Shown: positions 37,338 through 46,852 of the stretch, piece after piece
Layout of the letters: each line of letters starts with the position of its first letter
Numbering within the stretch: position 1 is the first letter of the stretch
From: CAG-791 sp963591995
GTDB lineage: Bacteria > Bacillota > Clostridia > Lachnospirales > Lachnospiraceae
Assembly (NCBI GenBank): GCA_963591995.1
Contig: CAVAUJ010000002.1
Location: 1-64,000 of the forward strand
DNA: 64,000 nt
Direction: 5' to 3'
The notes under the pieces: model-generated
The model's database searches: none
What the model was told of the DNA's origin: nothing
The model's input: only the letters and a program-made list of their open reading frames with translations
Made by a program: the position numbers and the translations under genes

Positions 37338-38715
37338 AAGGATAAGCTTCTCCGTATTCTCCGGCATCCTTCAGCAGCTGATCCACCTTTTCCGCCGCCG
37401 CGGACATCTTTGCCTCCAGCTGATCGCCCTCGCCTTTTGTTTCGATGGAATACACGATGGCCTCTCCCATGGCATCTCTCGCCTCCGAAACGGCCGTCAT
37501 TCTCGGCAGGCCGTACTGATTCGTGGTATCTGCCTGAATCTCTTCGTTGTATGCCGCAATGTAATCTGCCGGCATTTCCGACGTGACGCGCTCATCCTCC
37601 CATACCGAGGCGCGGAAGGTTGGCATTCCCTTCGGCGAAATATCTGCGGCAACATCCTTTCCTGCCGCAAATTTCAGGAACTCCCATGCCGCTTCCTTGT
37701 TCTTGGAGCCCGAGTAGATGGATGCACCCCATACAACCTGCTTGTAGGACTGCCGTCCGGACGGTCCCTCCGGGATGGCTGCAACACCTACCTTGTCATA
37801 GTATGCAGATTCATTCTCATCCACCAACGTCTGATACAGTGCAATTGCATCAATGCACATTCCGACCTGACCGGCGTTGAAGAGCTGTGTCATCTGCGAA
37901 TATCCTGCTGTCAGAATTCCCTCCGGCGCATAATTGCCGAGCAGCTGTCCGTAGAACTTCGCAGCGTCAATGTCCTCCTGCGTATTAAAGGCACAGGTGC
38001 CGTCCTTGAAATACGATCCGCCGTAACCGAACAGGAACGGAGAGAACTGGCTCGTCAGTGCAACCTTCTCGCCGCGGCAGGCAATGCCGTAAAAATTATT
38101 CGAAGGGTCATTGAGCGCCTCACACACTTCCAGAAGCTCATCATAGTTGGTCGGCGCTGTCAGTCCCTTTTCTTCGAACACATCCTTTCGATAGAACAGC
38201 AGCTGAACGGAGGAGAACAGCGGCAGCGCTCCGATCTCGCCGGACGACTGAATGGTGATCTGGTCCATGGGAGCCGATGAAAAATCATCCCAGTCAAACT
38301 CCGGATCCTCCAGATAGCTGTCAAGAGGCTCAATCCAGCCGTTGTTGGAATAGGCTGCCATGTCCTGCAACGGACTCATCATAAAGGCATCGATGGTCGA
38401 CGAGCCGGCAAGGAACTCCGTTGTCGTCTTCTCCCGCAATTGCGATTCTCCGTAAAGCTCCAGATTCACGGTTATGCCGGTCTCTTCTTCGAACTGATCC
38501 AGATATTTTTCAAGAGAATCCGAGATCTGACCGGTCATGCTCAGCACGCGGATCGTCGTTCCGGCATAGGGCTTGTCCGTCGAATCCGCCGCTTCCGATG
38601 TCGCCTCGTCGGCGGTATCGGTTCCCGCAGATGCGCTCTCGCCCGAACCGGAGCACCCGGCAAGGCTTCCGACCAGCATCACTGCACCCAGCAATAAACA
38701 CAGCTTCCTCTTCAT
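37330..38715 (-). CDS. ABC transporter substrate-binding lipoprotein (family 1)
   Basis: A 461-residue extracellular binding protein: MKRKLC, hydrophobic segment, lipobox VGSLAGC and a Ser/Thr/Asp-rich tether, then the two-lobed family 1 fold (IRVLSMTGQISDSLEKYL is typical of the first lobe). ATG 38715 is chosen because AGGAGG lies nine bases upstream; a TTG at 38721 would be only three bases from it. It is the first gene of the importer-amidohydrolase-PLP enzyme-peptidase operon and lies downstream of a YesM/YesN pair. The ligand is probably a sugar-like or amino-acid-conjugated compound. Confidence 0.91.
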   Translation of the reverse strand: MKRKLCLLLGAVMLVGSLAGCSGSGESASAGTDTADEATSEAADSTDKPYAGTTIRVLSMTGQISDSLEKYLDQFEEETGITVNLELYGESQLREKTTTEFLAGSSTIDAFMMSPLQDMAAYSNNGWIEPLDSYLEDPEFDWDDFSSAPMDQITIQSSGEIGALPLFSSVQLLFYRKDVFEEKGLTAPTNYDELLEVCEALNDPSNNFYGIACRGEKVALTSQFSPFLFGYGGSYFKDGTCAFNTQEDIDAAKFYGQLLGNYAPEGILTAGYSQMTQLFNAGQVGMCIDAIALYQTLVDENESAYYDKVGVAAIPEGPSGRQSYKQVVWGASIYSGSKNKEAAWEFLKFAAGKDVAADISPKGMPTFRASVWEDERVTSEMPADYIAAYNEEIQADTTNQYGLPRMTAVSEARDAMGEAIVYSIETKGEGDQLEAKMSAAAEKVDQLLKDAGEYGEAYPYE

Positions 38716-38758
38716 TGTCAATAACCTCCTTTGGTGATTTTGTTCGCTGCTGCCTATC

Positions 38759-38787
38759 AGTTTACGGATTCCGTTCGATGTTTTGAA
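38759..38787 (-). promoter_or_regulatory. Putative promoter of the importer-amidohydrolase operon
   Basis: TTCAAA (38782-38787) and TAAACT (38759-38764) with a 17-base spacer on the minus strand, about 45 bases before the lipoprotein start. Both boxes are weak, as expected for an activated promoter. Confidence 0.35.
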
Positions 38788-38794
38788 TAAAGAA

Positions 38795-38841
38795 AAATGG
38801 GATCTTTCGGCACGATTATCCGCACCTCTCCGACCCCATTT
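38795..38841 (-). terminator. Probable terminator after the response regulator
   Basis: Outer stem 38795-38801 with 38835-38841 (seven base pairs), an inner four-base extension, and a U-rich tail in the minus-strand RNA. The large loop makes it weaker than the others. Confidence 0.45.
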
Positions 38842-38886
38842 CCGTTATGAGTACAATCTTCCGTTTTATCGGTTCAATCATCCGAT

Positions 38887-40503
38887 CTACGTTCTTTTCA
38901 ACTCGCTTGGACTGATCGAATAGTACCTCTTGAACAATCTGCTGAAATACGATACGTCGTGGATCCCCACGCGCTCCGCCGCCTCCTGGACCTGCATGTT
39001 CTCGCGCTTCAAAAGTGCATAGGCATGTTTCATCTTCAGGCGGTTGAAATAATTCAGGAAGGTGTCTCCGGTCTGCTTCTTGAAAAGAACGCAGAACTGG
39101 CTCTTCCCCAGGGCACACCAGCCTGCTGCCTGATCCAGGCTGATGTTCTCATTTACGTGCTCCTTCAGATATCGGATCAGCCATGCAATTTCACGATTGT
39201 CGCTGCGATTGGAATTCAGATATTTTAAGACCCGTTCCATCCCGTTTTGAAAGGCATTCTGCATCTCCTCCAGGGTTTCCGCCTTCCAGAACTCTGCCGT
39301 GGAGCACATCTCCTCCTGCTCCTCCGGCATCGGCAATTCCTGTGCATTCAGTCCGTATCCGGAGAGCATGATCCAGGCCCCCACAATCAGGCGCCGAATG
39401 GCAGGGATTTGCTCCGCGCCACGCTTCATTTTCATTTCATCGAACCACTGCTGCACCAGTTCAAATGCCCGCTCTGTATTCTGTGCGAACACCGCCTCCT
39501 GTATCTGCTCGGGCATTTTCCAGGGGTTGAGCAAGTCATTCTCCTGGCTTCTTTCCCCCTTCGTTGTTTTCTCAGGTTCGGAAGTCTCGTGGTAGCTGGC
39601 CCTTCCGTCAAAAAAGCGCAGCTGCACCGCCTTCTGCGCCTTCCGGTAACCTGCCGGGATTTCAATGCTCTCCAGTCTTTCCCGATGCATTCCCAGGGAT
39701 AAGGTCAGATTAAAATGAATTCTCAGCGCATCATTCAGATCCTCCAAAAGCGCTTCCGGCTGCTTTAATTCCGCTGCTCCTTCCCTGATCTCCAGCAGCA
39801 GCAGAATTTCGTTCTCCTCGATGAATACCGCATCCCGCAGTTGCAGCCTGCCGAAATACTCCCGGATCATGTTGACAAGCCCGCTGCGAAACAGGTGTCT
39901 GTCGCTTCCGGATAAATTCTTCTCCGTCATGGCTCCATCAATCAGAAAGCAGCCAACCTCGTACCCACCTGCCGATTTGGTGTCATATCCAAGACGCTCC
40001 AGGATCTCCCCTGCAGCGGAAGGGTCTCCCTCCAGCAAGGTTCGGAAGGCCTCTTCTCTCTCCCCTGTCATTCCTCTTACGTTGGAATCCGGTTCCTCAT
40101 TTTCCGGATCTTTTGCTTCCTCCTCCTGATTCAGCGAATCGCAGATTTTCCGGATAACCTCCGTCATCATCTCCTTGGTAAAGGAGAGCTTCAGAATGTA
40201 ATCCTCCGCCCCCAGCCGAATCGCCTGCTTCACATATTCAATTTCCTCCACACAGCTAAGGACAACCACGCGGACCTTCGGATAATTGCTCCGCAGGTAC
40301 TTGACCAGTTCAATCCCATTGGCCCCCGGCATCATGATGTCCGTGAAGACAATGTCCGGAACTTCCTGCTGAATACTGGCAATGGCGGATTCCGTGCTGT
40401 CGCAGGCTGCGATCACCTCACAGCCGTGCTCCTCCCAGTTTACACAGGATTTGAATCCCACCCGAACAATGATCTCATCGTCAACGATCATCACTTTCCA
40501 CAT
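38887..40503 (-). CDS. Response regulator with AraC-type DNA-binding domain (YesN type)
   Basis: A 538-residue regulator. The receiver domain has Asp8-Asp9, phospho-acceptor Asp55 in IVFTDIMMPG and the conserved Lys in YILKLSF. A middle region of about 300 residues has no clear family. The C-terminal AraC double helix-turn-helix starts near residue 440 (ISLDQAAGWCALGKSQFCVLFK; GIHDVSYFSRLFKRYYSISP). The start at 40503 has GAGGAGG six bases upstream; ATGs at 40506 and 40518 are also in frame. It overlaps the kinase gene by 23 bases and should activate the operon beginning at 38715. Confidence 0.92.
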   Translation of the reverse strand: MWKVMIVDDEIIVRVGFKSCVNWEEHGCEVIAACDSTESAIASIQQEVPDIVFTDIMMPGANGIELVKYLRSNYPKVRVVVLSCVEEIEYVKQAIRLGAEDYILKLSFTKEMMTEVIRKICDSLNQEEEAKDPENEEPDSNVRGMTGEREEAFRTLLEGDPSAAGEILERLGYDTKSAGGYEVGCFLIDGAMTEKNLSGSDRHLFRSGLVNMIREYFGRLQLRDAVFIEENEILLLLEIREGAAELKQPEALLEDLNDALRIHFNLTLSLGMHRERLESIEIPAGYRKAQKAVQLRFFDGRASYHETSEPEKTTKGERSQENDLLNPWKMPEQIQEAVFAQNTERAFELVQQWFDEMKMKRGAEQIPAIRRLIVGAWIMLSGYGLNAQELPMPEEQEEMCSTAEFWKAETLEEMQNAFQNGMERVLKYLNSNRSDNREIAWLIRYLKEHVNENISLDQAAGWCALGKSQFCVLFKKQTGDTFLNYFNRLKMKHAYALLKRENMQVQEAAERVGIHDVSYFSRLFKRYYSISPSELKRT

Positions 40504-42349
40504 CATGATCCTCCTCACCGGGGAATATCAGGTACACGGTTGTCCCCACGCCGGATTCCGACTCAATCCAGATGCCGCAGTTCTGTCCGTATTTCATTCT
40601 CATCAATTCATGAATACTGGATAACCCGATCCCTGTAACATGCCGCCGTTTTTCCTTTGCGTCAATCTCCCTCTTGACTTCACCAAGGCGCTTATCGTCG
40701 ATGCCGATCCCATTGTCCTGAATGGTTATGCGCACCTGCTTTTCCCAATACGCACCGCCGGAATAGCATTTCTCCGCGCGAATGTGGATTTCTCCGTTTT
40801 CAACACCCTCCATTCCGTGGAGCACGGAGTTCTCGACAAGCGGCTGCAGGCAGAACCGGATGACCTTAAAGTCCATCAGCTCCTCCGGAATATCTTCATA
40901 AAGCTGGATTCTGTCCTTCAATCCCCAGTTCTTGATGTCCAGCCAGGCTCGGACAATCTTCAGCTCCTCCCGCAGCGGAACCTCCCGTTCCCTCCGATTC
41001 ATCGTGTTTTCCAGCAATACCCCCAGCGAGGTGATCATATCTGCGACATTATCCGCGCCGGAAATCATCGCAGACCATTTGATGACGTTCAGGGTATTGA
41101 AGAGGAAATGCGGATTCAGCTGTGCCCGGAGCATCTCATATTTCAGATTGTGCTCCAGTTCACGCTGCCGTACCGCCTCCTCTGAGAGCGTTCCCATATA
41201 GTCCACCATCCTGGCTATTTCGTGTTCCGCATCCGCAATGCCGAGCCGGGCCTGAGAGAATCTCTTTTTATCCCCATTCTCTGCCACCGGCATTCCCGCG
41301 ATACTGATCTGACTCACACGCCGGATCAAACGATTCAGCGGCCGGTTAACATATACGTACATGGCAAGACAAACGAACACCGCTCCCGAAACCAGCACGA
41401 ACATGATCGGCAGCATCACATGGTACAGGCGATCCACAGACTGTGTCGTGATATCAATCGGCACAAGGTTGATAAGCCTCCAGTCCGTACCGCCGACGCC
41501 GGTATAATAGACAAGATATTCGTGGTTATCTCCCCGGTAGCGGAAATACCCGGCGTCCTCCTCCCCCTCACTTTGCATCGCATTACGGAGAATCTCATCG
41601 TCTAACGCCTCTCCGCAGCGATAGATCAGGGAATTGCCGTCAAACAGCGCAAGACACGAATCTTCGTTCGGCGCCAGCAGCTCGCTCAGACTTTCCACCG
41701 GGAAAGAGATGAAGGAAACACCCAGAAACCGCTGCGTGTTATAATCCCGTATTTTGCGGACGAAGATCATATAGTCGCTGCCGGTTCCGGAGAACACGCC
41801 CTTGTCCGAATATGTGCACGGAGCGATCCAGCAGGAATTCTCATCTTCCTCCAGAAAATTCCGATACCACAGCTGCTCCTTCACGCTCTCGACAAAATTA
41901 TCGGCAAAGTAATGGTTGTTCTCAATTCCGTCGGTCAGGCTGTACACGCTTCCGTCTTCTCCGGAAATGATATAATGCAGCTGATAATCAAAGAAAATAT
42001 TCCGGTAAAAAGAGAGTGCCTCTTCCACCTCGCGCACCCGTTCCGCATTCTCCGCCGAATTGACGTCCACCTTTCCCGATCGATTCAGCTCATTGGCTAC
42101 CTGCCGGTTCGTACTGGAGGCCGCAGAGAGCTTGCGCATCGAGTCCGTGAGATTTTCCAGTGCCATGGCATTGCGGTTCATATATTGCGCAATGGTGCCC
42201 GTCTCCTGTTCAATCAGCAGGTTTCGGCTGTTCTGAAACGCATAACTCATCAACAGGAAAACACCAAAGAACAGCAGAACAATGCAGGTGTATATGATCC
42301 TCATCTGGGAAAACCTGAAAAAGCTCCTTTTTTTCAATTGCCCCTCCAC
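40481..42349 (-). CDS. Sensor histidine kinase, YesM type
   Basis: A 622-residue membrane kinase: transmembrane helix near 17-38, extracellular Cache-like region of about 260 residues, second helix near 305-330, HAMP linker, kinase core LRAQLNPHFLFNTLNV with the phospho-accepting His, and HATPase domain (CLQPLVENSVLHG, DNGIGID, GIGLSSIHELM). It is encoded immediately before its partner regulator, and their target is most likely the importer-amidohydrolase operon downstream. A weak -10 (TATACT, 42392-42397) lies upstream. The conserved order kinase then regulator is the reverse of the pair at 9792-12409. Confidence 0.92.
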   Translation of the reverse strand: MEGQLKKRSFFRFSQMRIIYTCIVLLFFGVFLLMSYAFQNSRNLLIEQETGTIAQYMNRNAMALENLTDSMRKLSAASSTNRQVANELNRSGKVDVNSAENAERVREVEEALSFYRNIFFDYQLHYIISGEDGSVYSLTDGIENNHYFADNFVESVKEQLWYRNFLEEDENSCWIAPCTYSDKGVFSGTGSDYMIFVRKIRDYNTQRFLGVSFISFPVESLSELLAPNEDSCLALFDGNSLIYRCGEALDDEILRNAMQSEGEEDAGYFRYRGDNHEYLVYYTGVGGTDWRLINLVPIDITTQSVDRLYHVMLPIMFVLVSGAVFVCLAMYVYVNRPLNRLIRRVSQISIAGMPVAENGDKKRFSQARLGIADAEHEIARMVDYMGTLSEEAVRQRELEHNLKYEMLRAQLNPHFLFNTLNVIKWSAMISGADNVADMITSLGVLLENTMNRREREVPLREELKIVRAWLDIKNWGLKDRIQLYEDIPEELMDFKVIRFCLQPLVENSVLHGMEGVENGEIHIRAEKCYSGGAYWEKQVRITIQDNGIGIDDKRLGEVKREIDAKEKRRHVTGIGLSSIHELMRMKYGQNCGIWIESESGVGTTVYLIFPGEEDHDVESDDR

Positions 42350-42460
42350 CGAGATGCGGCCGCTAAATAGATACCTTTATTTCATCAGCTCAGTATAATA
42401 ATTTCGTCTCTTCCGGGAAAGAGCATACGGCCGTATCTTCGGCAACAAAAAAACTGCCCT

Positions 42461-42483
42461 AAAAAACGCCGATCCTGTCGGCG
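42461..42483 (-). terminator. Hairpin with U-run facing the kinase gene
   Basis: Six-bp stem (42467-42472 with 42478-42483) followed by six U in the minus direction. It would stop antisense transcripts coming through nagA before they enter the kinase gene. Confidence 0.55.
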
Positions 42484-42506
42484 TCCCTGTAATGTGTCCT
42501 GTAATG

Positions 42507-42512
42507 TATAAT
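42507..42512 (+). promoter_or_regulatory. Putative -10 element for nagA
   Basis: TATAAT lies 22 bases before the nagA ATG. No good -35 box is visible at 16-18 bases. Confidence 0.35.
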
Positions 42513-42534
42513 GTCCTTCAAAAGGAGCAGCTCC

Positions 42535-43725
42535 ATGGTCATTCAAAACGGCACTGTTTTTTGTGAAAATTTAAAATTCCGTCAGGCGGATATTCAAATT
42601 GCCAACGGCTTCTTTACCACCGGGGCAGAATATCCTGCTCGTGATGATCTTACGCTGGACGCCTCCGGCTGCTACGTCATCCCCGGTCTCATCGACATTC
42701 ATTTTCACGGTGCTCTCGGATTCGATGTCTGTGACGCAAGCTCCGAGAGCTTTCAGGAGATTGCCGCCTACGAGGCAAGGCACGGAATAACCGCCATCTG
42801 CCCCGCAACCCTCACGCTTCCTCCCGCCGTCCTTACAAAGGTTCTGGCTCTCGGCGCGGACTATGCCGCATCCACCCGGCACCCCTGCTGCCGTGCCGAT
42901 CTCATCGGCTTTAACATGGAGGGGCCCTTTATCAGCCATTCCAAAAAAGGGGCGCAAAATTCCGATTATATTCTTCCCTGTGACGCGCAGATGACGGAAG
43001 ACTTTCTGAATGCCTCCCGCGGCCTTTTGAAGATGATCGGTCTGGCTCCGGAAATAAATCCCGACTTCGAACAATACATTTCATCGGTTCGGGATAACGT
43101 TACCGTATCTCTGGCCCACACGGATTGCGATTATGCCACGGCGCAGAAGGCGCTGGAGGCCGGTGCAGACCATCTGGTCCATATGTACAATGCCATGCGT
43201 GATTTTCAGCATCGTGACCCGGGACCGATCGGCGCTGTTATGGACCTGATCCATCACAATCCGGATCGCGACCTCACCTGTGAACTCATCTGTGACGGCA
43301 TCCACGTTCACCCGTCCGCCGTGCGCGCCGCCTTCCGGCTCATGGGCTACGAGCACATCATCCTGATCAGCGACAGTCTGCGCAGCACGGGCATGCCGGA
43401 TGGAGAGTACGAGCTTGGCGGAGAGCTGACGGTCAAATCAGGGCCGTATTGCCGCCTCAAGGAGGCGGGAAACATTGCGGGATCCGTATCCAATTTGATG
43501 GACTGCCTGCGGACCGCTGTCCTGACAATGGGGATTCCTCTGGAGCACGCGGTCGCCTGCGCCACCATTTTGCCTGCCCGCAGAATCCATGCCGATCCTC
43601 TGTATGGCTCCATTGAACCCGGAAAACGCGGAAATGCTGTGCTTCTGGATAAAACAACGCTGCAAATTCGAGCCGTGGTCAAGGACGGCCTTCTGGTGAC
43701 AAATGAACTCGGATGTGAACGATGA
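42535..43725 (+). CDS. nagA: N-acetylglucosamine-6-phosphate deacetylase
   Basis: A 396-residue amidohydrolase that converts N-acetylglucosamine 6-phosphate to glucosamine 6-phosphate and acetate in the cytoplasm. Family residues are seen in GLIDIHFHGALG, the metal-binding Glu in FNMEGPF, His in SLAHTDCDY and in HMYNAMRDF, and the catalytic Asp in LISDSLRSTG. AAAGGAG seven bases before ATG 42535 fixes the start; an ATG at 42511 sits within the putative -10. Length is normal. It is on plus, divergent from the YesM gene, and its end overlaps a GNAT-like acyltransferase gene by 23 bases. No nagB is present in the window. Confidence 0.93.
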   Translation: MVIQNGTVFCENLKFRQADIQIANGFFTTGAEYPARDDLTLDASGCYVIPGLIDIHFHGALGFDVCDASSESFQEIAAYEARHGITAICPATLTLPPAVLTKVLALGADYAASTRHPCCRADLIGFNMEGPFISHSKKGAQNSDYILPCDAQMTEDFLNASRGLLKMIGLAPEINPDFEQYISSVRDNVTVSLAHTDCDYATAQKALEAGADHLVHMYNAMRDFQHRDPGPIGAVMDLIHHNPDRDLTCELICDGIHVHPSAVRAAFRLMGYEHIILISDSLRSTGMPDGEYELGGELTVKSGPYCRLKEAGNIAGSVSNLMDCLRTAVLTMGIPLEHAVACATILPARRIHADPLYGSIEPGKRGNAVLLDKTTLQIRAVVKDGLLVTNELGCER

Positions 43726-44569
43726 TTTGCTCTTATTGATGCGTGCGATCGATCTGCCCCCGGAGGTGACGTGTCGTCTTTGGGAGATAAGCCGCGATCC
43801 TGCGGTGCAGGCCGTCCTTTCCTCCGCCGATTATCGCAGGTTATTGGAATGGGAAACCTCGGCTGCAGCGATCGATGCCCTTCGAAGCGGTTTCCCCGAG
43901 GATCCGCAAGGGCTTCGCATCCTCCTTGTGGAATTGCTGGCCGCCATGGAAGCCGGCAAGGGACCTGCCTGGGGGAAAATTCCCCCACCGTACTTCCTTC
44001 CCACCATGAAGTGCTTTTCCCGCTTTGTATCGGAATACCATGTTTCCTACGGAGAATACGGCTTCGACCGGTGGTGGTGGGTCTCCCGGCAGATCCATGC
44101 GCGGCTGCTGCGTATCGGAGAATTGGAATACGAATATGTGAATTCTTCGGAAGAGATCCGCATCCATATCCCCAGCGATGCCGATCTTGCATCCGCGAAG
44201 GTAGAGGCCTCGCTGCAGCAGGCTGCCGCCCTGTTCGAAGAGCTCCTTCCGGGCACCGCATCCCGTCCCTTTACCTGTGAATCCTGGCTGCTGTCTCCCA
44301 TTCTGGAGCACCTCCTGCCTGCGGATTCCAACATTCTGAAATTCCGGCAATACTTTTCCCTCACCGGCGTGATCCCGGACGCGGACGATTACCTCGAGTG
44401 GGTTTATAAGATTGCGGCCGGTCAGAAAAACACGGTGGATCCGGCGGCCCTTCCGGAGAACACTTCCCTTCAGCGGAACATGAAGCGCCATCTTCTTCTC
44501 GGCGGGACCGTCGGAAACGGCATCGGCGTACTCCGTTGCCCTCTTAACTCTTCATCCGAAGTATGCTAG
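43703..44569 (+). CDS. Acyltransferase-domain protein with GNAT-like C-terminal domain
   Basis: A 288-residue cytoplasmic protein that I place with acyltransferase-domain proteins carrying a GNAT-like C-terminal domain; the block WWWVSRQIHARLLRIGELEYEY and IHIPSDADL are the recognizable part. The helical N-terminal half (1-125) is less conserved. It overlaps nagA by 23 bases, so the two are probably translationally coupled, although no strong ribosome binding site is seen. The acyl donor and acceptor are unknown; acetylation of an amino sugar linked to nagA is possible but only inferred from position. It ends 32 bases before the convergent GH36 gene. Confidence 0.65.
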   Translation: MNSDVNDDLLLLMRAIDLPPEVTCRLWEISRDPAVQAVLSSADYRRLLEWETSAAAIDALRSGFPEDPQGLRILLVELLAAMEAGKGPAWGKIPPPYFLPTMKCFSRFVSEYHVSYGEYGFDRWWWVSRQIHARLLRIGELEYEYVNSSEEIRIHIPSDADLASAKVEASLQQAAALFEELLPGTASRPFTCESWLLSPILEHLLPADSNILKFRQYFSLTGVIPDADDYLEWVYKIAAGQKNTVDPAALPENTSLQRNMKRHLLLGGTVGNGIGVLRCPLNSSSEVC

Positions 44570-44601
44570 CAGGGTCCGGTTCTCCGGCAATTCTCTTATA
44601 C

Positions 44602-46827
44602 TTATACCGCCCGGATATACAGCTGCACCGCCTCGTTGTCCTCATGGGCCGCCGGCAGCAGAAGGCCTGCACCGGCCAGCGCATCACCGGGAAGGAGCAC
44701 TTTTCCCTGCCCAGGCGTCTGCGTGCCATCCGGTGCCCCGACCGTTTCGATCTGATAGAGGGCATCCTCCCGCAGGCCGGGCACGTACACATGATAGGGG
44801 CATTGGTTTCCCTCTACGCCGTGGTACACCGCCGTGAGCAGCGCCTCTTTTTGATCCGGGGATACCATCTCCCAGGCCGTGCACGGCTCGTCCGGTCCGG
44901 AGAGGCGATAGTATTCGCCGTACTGCAGCAGCTCATAGAATGCCTTGAAGGTGCGGATCTGTTCCTTCACCTCTTCCTTTTCCTCCGGCGTCATCCTCGT
45001 GATGTCCAACTCGTAGCCGAAGGTCCCCGCCATGGCGACGCACCCTCTGGTATGAAGCGGCGTCACCCGTCCGGTCTGGTGGTTGGGAACCGCGCTCACA
45101 TGCGCTCCCATTGCGGACACCGGATAGCCCAGAGAGGTCCCGTACTGGATGGACACGCGGTTTAAGGCGTCGGTGTTGTCGCTGGTCCAGATCTGCGGCG
45201 TATAGTACAGCATTCCGGCATCGAAGCGTCCGCCGCCGCCGCTGCAGCCCTCGATGAGAACCTCCGGGAAGCGCCGGTGCAGCTCCTCCAGCACATAGTA
45301 GAGGCCGAGGATATAGCGATGGGCGAATTCTCCCTGGTGCTGCACGTCCAGACCGGAGCTGTATTTATCGCAGATGCTGCGGTTCATGTCCCACTTCACA
45401 TAGCCGATGGGTGCGCTTTGCAGAACATCGCACATCCGCTCCAGAATGTAATCGCAGACCTCTTTTCTTGTATAATCCAAAACCAACTGGTTCCGGCTAA
45501 GGCACGGCTTCCTTCCCGGCGCTGCGATGGCCCAGTCCGGATGCTCCCGGTAGAGCTCGCTGTCCACCGAGATCGCCTCCGGCTCAAACCAGATGCCAAA
45601 GATCATCCCTTCCGCTGTGATCCGCTCCGCCAGACTCTTCAAGGTACAGCCGAGCTTCTCCTCGTTGGGATACCAGTCCCCCAGGGCACAGTTGTCGCTG
45701 TCCCGCCTGCCGAACCAGCCGTCATCCATGACGAAGAGGTCGATTCCAAGGTCATGAGCCTCCTTCGCAATGGCAACCAGCTGATCTCCCGTGAAGTCAA
45801 AATAGGTCGCCTCCCAGTTGTTGATGAGAACCGGGCGTTTCCTGTGTTTCCATGGACCGCGGCAGACGTTCTCGCGGACCGTGCGGTGGAAATTGCGGCT
45901 GAGCCTCCCAAGGCCCTCTCCGCTGTAGCTCATCATCACCTGCGGCAGCGACAGCTCCTCCCCTGCCCCCAGGCTCCAGGAAAACTCATCCGGGTGAATC
46001 CCGCATACGAACCGCGTCTGATTGACCTGATCCTTCTCCACCTCCATGAGGAAATCCCCGCTGTAGAGGAACGAGAAGCCATAGCATCTTCCCGCCGTCT
46101 CGGTGGCAGAGGGCTCGCAAAGGATCGAGAACGGATGATATTGGTGGCTGCTGGTCCCGCGCACGCTCCCGACGGCAGAGATCCCGTGCGGAACGCGTCG
46201 CCTTGTGACCTTCCGTTCCATCGCATGCCGCCCGTGCAGCGTGATCCAGTCGAATTCGCCGTAAGGAAAATCCAGGCACAAAGAGGCCGCCTTCTCGATC
46301 TGCAGGTCGTCATTTCCTTCATTGACCAGTTTGGTCGAACGCACGATAACGTCCTGCTCCTCCATGACGCCGTACCAGAGCTCCGCGACGAGTCCGCTGC
46401 AGTCGTCCTTCATACGGATGCAAAGGCTCTGCGAATGCGGCTCCTCTTCGTAGACGGCAGGCAGTCCCTCGATATCGTAGAGCCCGTCCGTCACGCGGCA
46501 GCTCTCATAATGCAGCGCCGCCGTCCGGTTCCCCGCCGGCTCCCTTACCCGCAGCCCCGTGATGCGGAAATCCCCGGTACCAAAGCAGCTGTATTCCTGC
46601 GGCAGCACATCCAGCGAATACGTCCTGTCCTTTGCCCCCACCTCATACGGATTGCCGCAAAAGCCCCGGTCCATGAAGCACAGCTGCCCGTACAGGCTAA
46701 CGTCATGGATCCGGCTGCCGTAGTAGGTGTGAATCAGATTCTGCTGATCATCCATCTCCATCTGATACGTGGAATGTCTGGTCTGCAGCGTGATGCGGCC
46801 CGCCGCTTCGTTTACAATGATTGCCAT
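44602..46827 (-). CDS. GH36 alpha-galactosidase
   Basis: A 741-residue GH36 enzyme that removes alpha-linked galactose from raffinose-type sugars or galactomannan fragments. The N-terminal beta-supersandwich covers about 1-320, followed by the TIM barrel with VMDDGWFG (about 367-373), nucleophile Asp480 in YVKWDMNR and acid/base Asp550 in IWTSDNTDA; the block ECSGGGGRFD-like GCSGGGGRFD is also present. Length is typical. There is no signal peptide. The ATG is 25 bases behind the trpA stop with a strong purine-rich site and no terminator in between, so it may be transcribed with the trp operon. Confidence 0.95.
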   Translation of the reverse strand: MAIIVNEAAGRITLQTRHSTYQMEMDDQQNLIHTYYGSRIHDVSLYGQLCFMDRGFCGNPYEVGAKDRTYSLDVLPQEYSCFGTGDFRITGLRVREPAGNRTAALHYESCRVTDGLYDIEGLPAVYEEEPHSQSLCIRMKDDCSGLVAELWYGVMEEQDVIVRSTKLVNEGNDDLQIEKAASLCLDFPYGEFDWITLHGRHAMERKVTRRRVPHGISAVGSVRGTSSHQYHPFSILCEPSATETAGRCYGFSFLYSGDFLMEVEKDQVNQTRFVCGIHPDEFSWSLGAGEELSLPQVMMSYSGEGLGRLSRNFHRTVRENVCRGPWKHRKRPVLINNWEATYFDFTGDQLVAIAKEAHDLGIDLFVMDDGWFGRRDSDNCALGDWYPNEEKLGCTLKSLAERITAEGMIFGIWFEPEAISVDSELYREHPDWAIAAPGRKPCLSRNQLVLDYTRKEVCDYILERMCDVLQSAPIGYVKWDMNRSICDKYSSGLDVQHQGEFAHRYILGLYYVLEELHRRFPEVLIEGCSGGGGRFDAGMLYYTPQIWTSDNTDALNRVSIQYGTSLGYPVSAMGAHVSAVPNHQTGRVTPLHTRGCVAMAGTFGYELDITRMTPEEKEEVKEQIRTFKAFYELLQYGEYYRLSGPDEPCTAWEMVSPDQKEALLTAVYHGVEGNQCPYHVYVPGLREDALYQIETVGAPDGTQTPGQGKVLLPGDALAGAGLLLPAAHEDNEAVQLYIRAV

Positions 46828-46852
46828 TACCTCCCCCCCTTTCGTGGGATGC

